From: Cheiracanthium punctorium
Lineage: Eukaryota > Arthropoda > Arachnida > Araneae > Cheiracanthiidae
DNA: 64,000 nt
Reading direction: 5' to 3'
NCBI GenBank assembly: GCA_038373885.1
Contig: JAWZYV010019608.1
Coordinates: 620,001-684,000 of the forward strand
Shown: positions 44,718-54,692 of the stretch, piece after piece
How the letters are laid out: each line of letters begins with the position of its first letter
Numbering within the stretch: the first letter of the stretch is position 1
Notes under the pieces: model-generated
The model's input: only the letters and a program-made list of their open reading frames with translations
The model's database searches: none
What the model was told of the DNA's origin: nothing
Program-made: the position numbers and the translations under genes

Positions 44718-45930
44718 CAGACAGCACAGCAAACTTGCAGCAAGCTTGATTTATCAAGTCAATAAACTTGAATTTAGCTTGAAAATTTCAAGCGTGTAAG
44801 CTTAATGCAAGCTTGAATCAAGTGTTCTAGTTTACACTTGCCCAACTTGCATTAAGCTTGACATAGCAAGCTTGAATCAGGCTTGACATAGCAAGCTTAA
44901 AAAGTTTTTCTAAATACACGGGGCGCCCGCTGGCGAACGCGCCCCCCATACTTTATTTTTCAGCGCATTTCCCCCCCTCTATGCTAAAATTTTAAGTTAT
45001 TTTAATCTGTTCCATCAAACGTCGGCGGCTGGGTTCGATCCCGGGAACTTTAGGCTGGAAGGACCGCGTGCTAACCGTTCGGCCATTATGCCTCGGGCAG
45101 TTGTGACTAAAGTTTGAAGTGACTGTTGTCATGGCAGATCGATAAGTATGGGCGATGCTGATAAGTTTCTTTTATTTTTCCATGGGATGAATCAAAATTT
45201 AAATAATGTTATGTGTGATTTATAGACTCTACTAATAGGGAAATAAGCATAATATAAACTTAAAAGCAGGAAACGTTTTAAAACTTTCAATATCGCAACA
45301 CTCATCGTTGAGCAATACTGCTGGCCAAAATCGAGACAAATGACTGATTTTGAAATCAATTTCGTAGTATGATTGTATTTTATTTTGAAGAATTTCCATA
45401 TTTGGAAATATAGAATCTTTTATTTTTTTTTAATTCTATGGTCAAGTACATTTATGACTGATTAATTATTTTGTGGAGGCCGGATTACGCCTCTTTCTAC
45501 CACCTATAAAGTAAAGTATATTAACTAACTAAATTGTGTTAATTATATTAAAATTTATTTTTATGGCTAATTAATTAGTCAATGGAATTACTAATCTTAT
45601 TAGATGTAAATAAAACTAAAACTCCCCTCGTGTTATAATAAAATAAAACACAACTTTTACGAACTTTTCTTTATTGAGCAAATTTGAGAAACGCTAAGAC
45701 AATTAATGTCCATTCTCTTTCACAGATGGCGCCATCAACGCACGCTTTCGAAAGGAAAAATCAAGCGAGTATCAATTGTCAAGCTTAAATCAAGCTGTAT
45801 TTAAGCTTGACAATTCAACTTGACTTCTGCAAGCTTGCTGCCAGCTTAAAATGAGTTGAACTGTCAAACTTGTATTAATACGTCAAATTCAAAGAAATGT
45901 CAAGCTTGATTTAAGCTTATGTGCTGTCTG
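44718..45930. mobile_element. TIR element with AAGCTT-word arrays at both ends
   Basis: It is bounded by an exact 11-bp inverted repeat: CAGACAGCACA at 44718 and TGTGCTGTCTG ending at 45930. The left 180 bp contain six AAGCTT words (44742, 44798, 44809, 44854, 44868-9, 44893) and the right 150 bp contain five (45781, 45803, 45831, 45902, 45913), most within CAAGCTTGA/TTAAGCTTG contexts. Subterminal arrays of a short word are typical transposase-binding regions in several DNA transposons (for example hAT elements). No matching TSD was found (TGAGGCCG and GGGGAGAT), so the superfamily is open. The interior holds a tRNA-like segment. Confidence 0.7.
45018..45098 (-). mobile_element. tRNA-like segment (pseudo-tRNA or SINE head)
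   Basis: The minus strand reads GCATAATGGCCGAACGGTTA then GCACGCGGTCC (A-box-like TGGCCGAACGG) and, about 35 nt on, GGGATCGAACCC (B-box-like). Spacing fits a tRNA, but I cannot pair the acceptor and anticodon stems convincingly, so a functional tRNA is not claimed. Confidence 0.5.
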
Positions 45931-47888
45931 GGGGAGATGTCGAGATGCAGAGTCTGGTCTCGCGCCAGATTTCTCGTGAGAATTTCTCGTCTCGCATAAA
46001 TTTACGATACGATTTACTTTTGAATCAGAATATCATTGCTGCATTTGAGGAGGTATGCCATCCTGAGATGAGAGGGTACACTTTGCCTGAAGCCTCTACC
46101 GTTTAACTTGCGTCTCCTTTGTTATCGTTCCTGGTATACTATCAGCACTCCACACATAAACACGAAACATTTAAAATTAGGACAGCACGAGGGATATGCA
46201 AAACACCCAAAAGAGAGGATAAAGAAAGAAACGGGGGAAAAAAAGAAAGAAAACACAGAAGAGTAGAAGTAAACAGAGGAAAGGCGGTACGGTATGTCCA
46301 AAGACTGACCCTATTTACCCTATTTAGATGGGGCTCAGGGGCACTAACTTTGGGGGCCCCCTTTACTGTCACAAGGATTTTAAGCCATTTTTGACCGCTG
46401 TTGAATTTTCGCAACACAAAGCTTTTTTTAAGATTTCCAAAATTGAATTTTAAAATTACTTACATATGTTTGAGCAAGATTATACATTTAAAAATTGTTT
46501 TTAATTTAATACTTGTTGCATCATAATCCATTTGCATCATTAGGTTATATCTACACTAAGTCAAGGATAACTATTATATGACATGCGCGTCAAGTTTCGT
46601 AGAAAATTTTCCAGAACCGACAAAATATTTGTAATTTTCGTTTCTTCTTTAAAACATAAAACACAAAGCACTAGTATTGTACTAGTACATAATTACATTT
46701 CAGTTAACTGTAGTTTTTGTACTTTGATCAAATCGTATGTATCACCCCAAAAATATGTCTGTAACTTGATCTAGTGATAGATAGGGTTATTACAGGGGAT
46801 ACTAGGGATATTACAGGGGAAATTCAGATTTTCCCCCCCAATTACTATTTCAGTACATATTAATTTATAATCGAGGTATGTGGGCCCCCCCTTTTTCTTC
46901 AGGGTCACCGGGCTACTGCCCCGCTTGCCCGTGTGATAATCGGGCTCTGGGTATATCAGAGAGATTAGATGTAGAGCAACTTGCATTTGCATTGATGCCT
47001 AGTCTGAGTAGTGTGATTCTCGATCATATATTTATCCCCAACGTCCCCAACACGTGGTTGAAATATCCTTCTACCGATATTATCCTCAATCCTCAAACTT
47101 TCCCAGACGCAGTGGCATAGCGAAAGGGGGAGGGGGCAGAGGGGGCGTCCAGCTGGGAAGGGCAACTTTCTAGGGGCGCAGTTAAATCCCTATTATTGAG
47201 AAACAACCCTGGTCGCAAGTCTTCTCTGTTGTCTGTTCTTTTTGATGGCGTGAATGAATGAGTTAAACCCGATTTCCCGATTAAATATGAAGCCCATATC
47301 TCATACACTAAAATGAAAGGGGGAACAAGCTGGCTTCACGATAATTATCCCGTCCCCAATTGAAAGTTTTATGAATTCACTATTGCGTACATTGGGTCCC
47401 CTTAATTAGATAAAAATTTTTATTTGCGCAACATGTCCTAAGTTCTATATCATTTCTAACAAAATTCAAAGCTTTATATAATTTCAAAAGCAAACGAAAC
47501 TCCCATCAACCATACATATTACAATTACGCAGTTCCGGAAATAAATAAATAAAAACAAATATTTTTTTTCGGTGTCATGTCACATTAATATATGGATTAA
47601 ATCTGAATTTTTATTACTTCAAATGCACGTATGAGTTAATATGGTAACTAATATATGTACTAAGATGGTAATATGTAACTAATTGTTGTTATTAATATCA
47701 ATTTTCAATAAAATTGTATTAGTGCTACTAAAAATGTGGTAACAAAATCGCGGTCCTTAATTTTTGTGAGACTCGCGAGACGAGACGAGACAGCCCTGTT
47801 TTTCGTCTCGCATCCATTTCTAATGGTAGCTATTTTTTCTGCTTCAAAACTGGGGTGCGACTTTTATGGGAGGACGACTATTACGCGA
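45931..47888. other. non-coding stretch with repeat fragments
   Basis: GAGACGAGAC-type words lie at about 45945-46005 and 47768-47810. A single hAT-like end CAGTGGCATAGCGAAAGG starts at about 47109. GC-rich GGGGCC blocks lie at about 46340 and 46880. No gene recognised. Confidence 0.35.
47765..47822 (-). mobile_element. hAT-like end with GAGACGAGAC repeats (fragment)
   Basis: Read inward from 47822: TAGAAATGGATGCGAGACG, then an array of GTCTC/GAGAC words. It resembles 30544-30680 at 14 of the first 19 bases. The other end was not found. Confidence 0.4.
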
Positions 47889-49143
47889 TTAACCCTCTGG
47901 CTGATCATCCCGCGATTTCCACGGGCAACTCAAATGTAGCAAAATTTGCTCATCCCGCGATTTTCGCGGGTGTTTTTCTTCCTGTGTTGCGGAGAGCAAC
48001 CCCGCATTTTCACCGTTTAACCAGTGAAATAAATTAGATACAGTGTTAGACGTTAAATTTAGGTTTTGGCCAACACATGTCGTTAGTCGCCCACTCAATC
48101 GAGGCATTTGAAGGTAATACTCGGTATGTAATGCTCTAACTTCACTAGTTTGCCGCTAGGGGTCGCAAACCGGGATACCGAATTTATTAATTTTATGTTT
48201 TATGAGAATTAATTAGAAGTGCATTTTTTTGGTTCGTTTTGTTTATGTTGCGACTGTTGTGAGATGTTTAAGTTTGATAAACATTTTATTTTTTGAACTG
48301 ATTCCTAGTGGGAATCCTACTTCCTAGTCAAACACTACATTTAATTAAAGTATTTGAACTAGTTAACCTAAGTTATTTTAATAAAGGAATAAACGGGCAT
48401 TTAGTATTAGTAAATTATTGCGAAGAACTAACTGATTCATTACCAACATATCAAATATAATAAACCTTGTGTCAATGAATATTTTGTTTTATTTAGAAGA
48501 TAAATTCATTTAGGTTAGGTACCTACTTACTATTCTTCCGCAAACTAACTTTATAATACTAAATTTGCTAACTTTAGCTTAATCCCGGAAATATCGAAAA
48601 TACCGGATTATCGGTATTGGTCTGGAGCCAATACCGAAAATACCGGTTTTGCTTAAATGATTCGGTATTGCGAATTGCGACCCCTATTTGCCACCTTGTC
48701 TAATCAGAAATGGCTGGTAGAAATCGGATTATTATTATAGTCTATACCGGATGATATATGAGATTCTGAAAGAGATTTTAGTTTTGATAGCGATAGTGAG
48801 TTAGATTTTTTGCACTCCTCCTCAGACGGCGATGAATCTGACCATGATTCAATAAACCTGCAAAGCGTTAGGCGGTGGTGCATTTTCTTGTATTATGTGA
48901 TAAACGGAAATTAATTGTAATTCAATTGAAATTAAAAAAAAAAATTATGTAATAACATCTGAAATTGTCATTACATAAAAGCTTAGTTTCTCATGATAAA
49001 AATCTCTATTAAAAATCTTTTCTAGAAAGAAAAAATGCACATTTCAATTCTCCAATGTATAGATTTGGAATATGAAAAAAAAAAAAAAATTACACAATTT
49101 TTGAAGCGATTTTGGTCCAAAAATTGAGCAGTCAGAGGGTTAT
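47889..49143. mobile_element. piggyBac-type element with an acidic N-terminal relic
   Basis: TTAA at 47889 is followed by CCCTCTGGCTGATCA. The right end, read inward, has CCCTCTGACTGCTCA next to TTAT (a mutated TTAA, 49140-49143). TTAA flanks and CCC-starting ends fit piggyBac. Near 48740-48880 the plus strand reads DSERDFSFDSDSELDFLHSS followed by SDGDESDHDS. This is an acidic, serine-rich stretch of the kind common at the N-terminus of piggyBac transposases, but too short and low-complexity to be conclusive. The catalytic core is absent. A hAT element is inserted at 48157-48686. Confidence 0.75.
48157..48686. mobile_element. hAT-type MITE (TAGGGGTCGCAA ends)
   Basis: The left TAGGGGTCGCAAACCGGG and right, read inward, TAGGGGTCGCAATTCGCAA are inverted repeats. 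The flanking 8-mers TTTGCCGC (48149-48156) and TTTGCCAC (48687-48694) match at 7 of 8. CCGGTATT/AATACCGG words crowd the right end. Nested in the piggyBac-type element. Confidence 0.88.
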
Positions 49144-49346
49144 ACACGGTAAAACTTTTCAGCGCATTTCTCTTTAGGTGTGTCAATTTAGAAAGTTTTC
49201 AATTAATTTTACTTTTCAACTTGAAGTAGTCGAGTTAAATTTGCTCGTTTGTTTGTGGTTACGGCAACGCCTAGCCGATCTGACTAGGATTGGGGGTGCC
49301 TCCGTAGGAGGGACTTTCTACCAGGGCCTAGTCGAGTTGAAAATGG

Positions 49347-49752
49347 TTAACCCTTTAACGCGCAGTGATCCCGCTCTGGGAACACCCAACTCTGACGTTT
49401 TGACTGTTGCCAGTCACGAAGAATAGATTGGATTGCTATAAAAATAGTGGCGGGTGACATAGCTCCACGAAAGTCCTTTACTTTTTAGCACGTCCTCTCC
49501 CGTAAAAAAATGGTCGCGATTATTTTTAACAACACTGACATCTGCTGAAACATGGAAGAAAGCGAGAACAGCTGAATAGATGGCCCAATGCTGAAAAAAG
49601 GGCAGCCGTTGCCATCGCTCGACTTAACGACCAGCAAGATGGCGGACGATGGAAACGTTCATCGCGTGCCACAGATCTAGAGACCCTTTTTTGACACAGC
49701 TGGCTGTGTGCTTATTTCAGCACTAGGAAAGGGTTGCGCCTCAAAGGGTTAA
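49347..49752. mobile_element. family P fold-back element, copy 4
   Basis: TTAA bounds it at 49347-49350 and 49749-49752. The left terminus is CCCTTTAACGCGCAGTG, followed by the long arm. The fold-back part keeps one arm (GCCCAATGCTG to CACAGCTGGCTGTG, about 49580-49707), followed directly by the outer end of the other arm (CAGCACTAGG...TTGCGCCTCAAAGGG), so most of the second arm is deleted. Only 3 bp separate its right TTAA from the next hAT MITE. Confidence 0.85.
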
Positions 49753-49755
49753 AAT

Positions 49756-50218
49756 CATAGGCGCACCCACGGAGGGGGCTATGGGGGGCTGAAGCCCCCC
49801 CTAAAGGTGGGAAATTAGAAGTGAAAAGTATTGAAAATTGAAAATTGTCACTAATGAGTTAAATGTTTTCTTTTTAAAAATTGTCTTCAAATTATTTCTA
49901 AAATACTTTTTACCAAAAAAAGATGTTAGTTTTTAAATAAAAACGTGACAAACTGTTAGTTTTTAAATAAAAACTTACAGTTAGAGCATGAAACACAGTT
50001 AAACTTGGTTACAACATCACTGAAAAAATCAAACAATTATTTGATTCTAAAATGAGTTACATTGCTCGTGGGGTTGTGTTCTACTGGCACGTCGACTGGC
50101 ACAGAATATTTTGACGTTATAAGAGAGTTATAACCATAATCGAGGTCACGATAACCGAGTTCAGCAGTATTTAGTGGCCTAGCCCCCCCCTAAACTAAAA
50201 TCCTGGGTGCGCCACTGG
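49756..50218. mobile_element. hAT-type MITE, GGCGCACCCA family, copy 2
   Basis: Starts CATAGGCGCACCCACGG; the right end, read inward, is CAGTGGCGCACCCAGG. The flanking 8-mers GTTAAAAT and GTTAAAAG match at 7 of 8. The left TSD overlaps the terminal TTAA of family P copy 4, so it inserted at the very edge of that element. Confidence 0.9.
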
Positions 50219-50544
50219 TTAAAAGCATGCAAGTTTGGGAGAGTGCTTCCAGTAGAGATGAGTTCGGGCGCATTATTTGAAGCCCGAGCCCAAGGACTTT
50301 TAATCCGAGTCCGCCCGAGCCCGAAATTTCAGCTAAAGACAAATAAATTTAACTACTTCATTAATAGGATACAATAAATTTTGGAGCTTCACACACCTTC
50401 TAGTCCCCCGTGCCGCTATTTTTACTTTCCTTACATGTACCATGTAAGGAAAGTATTGTAATCATGAATAAATTCGACTTCGAGATTTTGGTGTTTTTAC
50501 ACGTTTTGAGGGCTTCTGAATCCATTTATGCTATTTTTACGAGA

Positions 50545-50605
50545 TGTATGTATGTATGTGTGTATGTGTGTGTGTGTGTATGTGTGTTTGTGTGTATGTG
50601 AGTGA
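50545..50605. repeat. (TATG/TG)n microsatellite
   Basis: TATG repeats pass into TG repeats within the unclassified insert. The homologous tract at 58517 is where the solo LTR copy 2 inserted. Confidence 0.9.
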
Positions 50606-50630
50606 ACACGATTGCTCCTGAACGGAGCAT

Positions 50631-51370
50631 TCGATTGAGCTCAAATTGGATATATATGCCATAAACCACCGTCGCAAGACCGGTATTGATTTTGGTGTGT
50701 ATAGGACTTATAGTTTTTCTACAGGGCTACGACAAAGATTTCTTTTACATTATGGCCTATGGGGGGAATTTCTTGAAAGTGCGCTAGCGTTTAAACGGTA
50801 GATTCGATTGAGCTCAAATTGGGTATATATGTTATAAACCACCGTTGCAAGACCGGTATTGATTTTGGTGTGTGTATAGGACTTATAGTTTTTCTACAGG
50901 GCTACGACAAAGATTTCTTTTACATTATGGCCTATTTGGGGGAATTTCTTGAAAGTGCGCTAGCGTTTAAACGGTAGATCCGATTGAGCTCAAATTGGGT
51001 ATACATGTTATAAACCACCGTTGCAAGACCGGTATTGATTTTGGTGTGTATAGGACTTATAGTTTTTCTACAGGGCTACGACAAAGATTTCTTTTACATT
51101 ATGGCCTATGGGGGGAATTTCTTGAAAGTGCGCTAGCGTTTAAACGATACATTCGATTGAGCTCAAATTCGGTATACATGTTATAAACCACCATCCTAAG
51201 ACCGGTATTGATTTTGGTGTGTATAGGACTTATAGTTCTCCTAAAGGGCTACGACAAAACTTTCTTTTATGTTATGGCATAATGGCATATGGGGAGAAAT
51301 TCTTGAAAGTGCGCAAGCGTTTAAACGGTGCATTCGATTGAGTTTCAATTTGGTATATATGTTTGAATTA
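50631..51370. repeat. tandem array of ~173-181-bp units
   Basis: The word TCGATTGAGCTCAAATT (or CCGATTG...) recurs at 50631, 50804, 50980, 51153 and 51334, giving spacings of 173, 176, 173 and 181 bp. Each unit contains AAACCACCGTTGCAAGACCG, then TTGATTTTGGTGTGTATAGG, then CTACGACAAAGATTTCTTTT and a TGCGCTAGCGTTTAAACG word. Units 2 and 3 are nearly identical; the last full unit is most diverged and the fifth is partial. Confidence 0.93.
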
Positions 51371-51615
51371 TTCATCGATTAAAATTTATTTAAGTGCTTG
51401 GTAATGATCTTAATCGTAAGTGTTCGGAAAGTCGAGTGGAGTCACTCCAGATTTTTTAAAATAAGTACGTCTATTTATCCCATGAATCCCTTAAATCTGT
51501 TTCAAGGAGTATGTTCAACAAAGGAGAAATTTTTCACGAGCCCGAGCCCGAACGCAATCGTGAATTACAGAGCCCGAGTCGGGCCCGGGCTCGGGCTGAG
51601 CCCGTCTCATCTCTA

Positions 51616-52264
51616 GCTTCCAGTTCTATCCGTGCCCGAGAAAAAAAAAAAATCGATACTAGTCAACAATTAAAACAAATCAGGTCTTTTGGCCCCCTTC
51701 CAAACAATAGGTCCCGGAGTTGTTTCTGACGAGACGGGGAGCCCCCCCCCCCACACCGTCCCATGTGTCAATTTCTTGTCTTATCCGTATCGCCTTACCA
51801 AAACGTGCCGCTTACGCAAGGAGGGAGGTTTTTACAAGGTAAACAACCGCATCCCGTTCCGGCAGCGTCGGCGGCGGACAAGCACCGTGTCGTTCCCTTT
51901 TCGATCTCTTCGCTCGCTGGCGTAACACGCGGAATTCGTCAACGCGAAGCCAGACAGGAGGTATTTTCTAAGAAAAGTCCTCGAAAAAAAAAAAAAAAAG
52001 GGGGGGGGGGAGGGATACCCCATATCCCTGCGCTGCGATACGCGGTATGACTACCATCTCCGTGTCAGAACCCAGACACTCTTTTTCTGAGAATGTGACA
52101 GGGATAGCCCCCCTTTCCCTTCATCTCCCCCCCCCCCTCTCAACCTCTTTGTTTCTGTGGGCGACAAACTGGAATTGGGGGGGTGTGGGGGAATCAGGGT
52201 TCAATTTCTAGAAAAGAGAATGCCAAAGGCCTAATATTCTCTAGAGTTTATGTTCATACTCAGC
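51616..52264. other. unique GC-richer stretch
   Basis: No transposon signature. Contains long C and G homopolymers (about 51744, 52006, 52129, 52187). Open frames of 60-95 codons are in low-complexity sequence. Not supported as coding. Confidence 0.35.
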
Positions 52265-53211
52265 ATAAGCGTAGAGTTATATGGGCCCGTGGGGCTCGAG
52301 CCCCCCAATAAATTGTGAATAGGAGCTGAGCCCACCCAATAATTTACCACTCAATACAGAAAATTAATTTATACTAACATAAAAAAAAGTATTTCACGCC
52401 ATTTACAAACGTTTAAAAAAACCTTTACTTAGACTTTTAAAAATTTTCTTCTTTTGATTTCAATCATGATTTAGTATTCATTGTGACGCTACGTAACACA
52501 CAATGTTACTATAAGCTGCCCTCACCAGGCTCTCGTTAATTAAAATCAGATTATGCAATGTAAAGTATGAAATAAAGAAAAGTTCAGATGTGTCTAAAAT
52601 GCAGTATCTCATCGAAAATGTTTTTTTTTTTCCTCCTTTGGATTTTTTACATTGCTTCTATTTTAACTTATAACATGGTAGGAAGATACTAACATGGATA
52701 CTTACCTTACATAGGTGTAGAATTTTATAGACCCATAGAGCTCGAGCGCCTCCAATAATTTACACTTATATATAGTAAGTAATAGCTGCCAACTACTACG
52801 GAATATAATTAACCATTTTTTGTAAACAGTGTATTTTTTAATTATTTTTTTTTTAAATAGCAACCAGTTCGCGCGCGCAGCGCAAAAGTTTTGCTATATT
52901 TTAAGCCGAAAAATCATGTAGAAAAAGTGGTTGTATATATTCCATGGTAGCTGACAGCTATTACTAAGTTATATGTAGGTGAATCAGTGGCGTAGCCAGA
53001 AATTTTTCATGGGGAGTTACGACTTCTGCAACTCACATATATGTATACGGGTGTATGATAAGAGAGTGAAGAATATACATTTTGTATGGAAAAAAATTCC
53101 TCATGGGGGGGTTATGACCCCCCTAACCCCCCCTTGGCTACGCCACTAACGTGAATATATGTGGTTGTGGGGCCCGGGCCCCCCAATAATTTTGAAAACT
53201 TTACGCTTATG
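52265..53211. mobile_element. ~945-bp hAT-type element, GGCGTAGAGTT family, copy 2
   Basis: Starts CATAAGCGTAGAGTT and ends, read inward, CATAAGCGTAAAGTT. The exact 8-bp TSD is ATACTCAG (52257-52264 and 53212-53219). It is collinear with 32452-33394, including both nested elements (about 52785-52970 and 52985-53148) at the same internal positions. Confidence 0.93.
52985..53148. mobile_element. hAT-type MITE, GGCGTAGCC family, copy C
   Basis: Starts CAGTGGCGTAGCCAG. It is flanked by AGGTGAAT and ACGTGAAT (7 of 8), at the same internal site as copy B in the other 945-bp element. It is therefore an inherited nested insertion, not an independent event. Confidence 0.88.
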
Positions 53212-53505
53212 ATACTCAGTGGCGTACTGTAAACTACAGATGAATTCGAGCTCATTTTTTTTTTTTAAAGCCCGAGCCCCATTACTTTTAATTCCGAGCC
53301 CGAAATTTCCGCTAATAGATAGATAAAAGTCAATGACTTCATTGATAGAATAGCATAAATATTGCCGCATGTGCAAATGAAAGACAAATAGGATATAGCA
53401 GACTCGTAACCCTTTATCTACTGAATTAAGAATTGCCAAGAATATCACTTTGAATCATTGGCGTAGCCAGAAATATTTCATGATGGGTTACGACTACTGC
53501 AACTG

Positions 53506-53674
53506 CAAAAGCGGATCCAGGGGGAGGGCGCAGGGGGCGCGCGCCCCCTCCGAGAAAAATATATTTACACTAGATAAATGGGGCTTTCATCAATATTAAG
53601 TGGGCTTTACACTAGATAAAACGAGTATTCAAGATTTGCGGCCCCTCCGAAAAAAGTTTCTGGATCCGCCCTGG
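53506..53674. mobile_element. hAT-type MITE (GCGGATCCAG ends)
   Basis: The left CAAAAGCGGATCCAGGG and right, read inward, CCAGGGCGGATCCAGAAAC are inverted repeats, with a GGGGGCGCGCGCCCCC palindrome just inside the left end. The exact 8-bp TSD is TGCAACTG (53498-53505 and 53675-53682). Contains an internal direct repeat around TTTACACTAGATAAA. 169 bp. Confidence 0.92.
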
Positions 53675-53689
53675 TGCAACTGCCATATA

Positions 53690-54125
53690 CAGGCGCGCAC
53701 ACAGGATTTTTGGCTGGGGGGGGTCCAACTTTTACAGTTTGGGGGGGGGTCCAACTTTTAGGGATGTTCCAGATTGTCAAAAATCAGTGATGAAAGAACT
53801 CGTTTTCATTAGATGGAATTCATCAAAACTCGTCCCATCCAGTTCCCTAAGAATACACTACACAATACAATAGGAAGCAAAATAATAGTTGTACAGTTTT
53901 GAGAACAAGATGGTGTTTTATGTTCGCTTTCAGTTCGTTTTTGAAAAGTTGAGGAAAACGAGAAAAAAATTTATTTTTTTATTTATTAGAACTGAAACTA
54001 TTGCTACCTTTTTTTGGAATCATTTTATTTACTATAGATATAGGGTAATAATCAATCGAAAAAAAAATCAAAGCCGATGGGGGGGGGTCCAGACCCCCTG
54101 GACCACCCCCTTGTGTGCGCCACTG
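53690..54125. mobile_element. hAT-type MITE (GCGCACACA ends)
   Basis: Starts CAGGCGCGCACACAGGATT; the right end, read inward, is CAGTGGCGCACACAAGGGGG. GGGGTCCAA/GGGGTCCAG blocks with long G runs occur at both ends. Flanks GCCATATA and TTCATATA match at 6 of 8. 436 bp, non-coding, with an open frame on the plus strand that carries no motif. Confidence 0.8.
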
Positions 54126-54373
54126 TTCATATATATATGTGTAAGTGTGTGTGATAAGAGAGTGAAAAATATACATTTTGTATCTCAAAAAATTCCTCAT
54201 GAGGAGGTTTGTGACCCCCCCCCCCTTTGGCTACGTCACTGCTTAAACCTCTTTATTTTCTCTTGTTATATTTACGCCATGAATGATAAATGCTGATTAA
54301 TGTAATGAAAAAGAAAATGACTAAAAAATTAATAAGCATGAGCTATACGTTGGAGGCCTGTTTTTATAAACAG

Positions 54374-54692
54374 TTAACCCTTTAACACGCAGTGTTCCCG
54401 CTCTGGGAACACCAAACTCTGACGTTTTGACTGTTGCCAGTCACGAAGAATAGATTGGATTTATATAAAAATAGTTGCAGGTGACATAGCTCCACGAGAA
54501 TCCTTTACATTTTAGCACCTCATTTCCCGTACAAAAATTGTCACGATTATTTTTAACAGCACTGACATCTGCTGAAAAATGGAAGAATCCGAGAACAGCT
54601 GGATAGATTGCCCAATGCTGAAAACCAGTCGAGCGATGGCAACGGCTGCCCTTTTTTCAGCATTGGGAAAGGGTTGCTCCTCAAAGTGTTAA
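54374..54692. mobile_element. family P fold-back element, copy 5 (deletion derivative)
   Basis: TTAA at 54374-54377 and 54689-54692. The left terminus is CCCTTTAACACGCAGTG, with the subterminal hairpin GTGTTCCC/GGGAACAC. The palindrome is almost gone: GCCCAATGCTGAAAACC is followed at once by the outer part of the second arm (GAGCGATGGCAACGGCTGCC...). Nested in the 53235-55263 element. Confidence 0.85.

Larger units (their letters stand above)
50423..51455 (+). mobile_element. unclassified insert: 5' hairpin, TG-rich tract and ~175-bp tandem repeats
   Basis: It begins CTTTCCTTACATG-TAC-CATGTAAGGAAAG, a perfect 13-bp-stem hairpin, followed by TATTGTAATCATGAATAAAT and a TATG/TGTG tract (50545-50605). 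Four tandem units starting near TCGATTGAGCTCAAATT follow. A short hairpin GAGTG/CACTC precedes the 3' boundary near CCAGATTTTT. The same 5' segment recurs at 58397. No TSD, TIR or coding recognised. Helitron-like organisation is possible but the TC...CTRR signature is missing. Confidence 0.65.
50253..51615. mobile_element. hAT-type element, GGGCTC-hexamer family, copy 3, with a 1-kb insert
   Basis: Starts TAGAGATGAGTTCGGGC and ends GAGCCCGTCTCATCTCTA. The exact 8-bp TSD is GCTTCCAG (50245-50252 and 51616-51623). Compared with copy 1 the family sequence is broken at GCCGCTATTTTT, about 50422, and resumes with AAAATAAGTACG at about 51458. The insert is the tandem-repeat element listed separately. 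Confidence 0.92.
53456..54241. mobile_element. hAT-type MITE, GGCGTAGCC family, copy D, split by two MITEs
   Basis: Starts CATTGGCGTAGCCAG; the right end, read inward, is CAGTGACGTAGCCAAAGG. The inner sequence (TTACGACTACTGCAACTG, then ATATATGTGTAAGTGTG, then GAAAAATATACATTTTG) matches copies A to C. It is interrupted at 53506 and 53690 by two other MITEs. Its own TSD is poor (CTTTGAAT and CTTAAACC). Confidence 0.75.

Noticed and set aside
45018..45098. Functional tRNA gene
   Set aside because: A- and B-box-like words are present, but I could not pair the acceptor, D and anticodon stems. It also lies inside a transposon-like element.
47109..47190. hAT-type MITE starting CAGTGGCATAGCG
   Set aside because: Single end only, with no matching right terminus.
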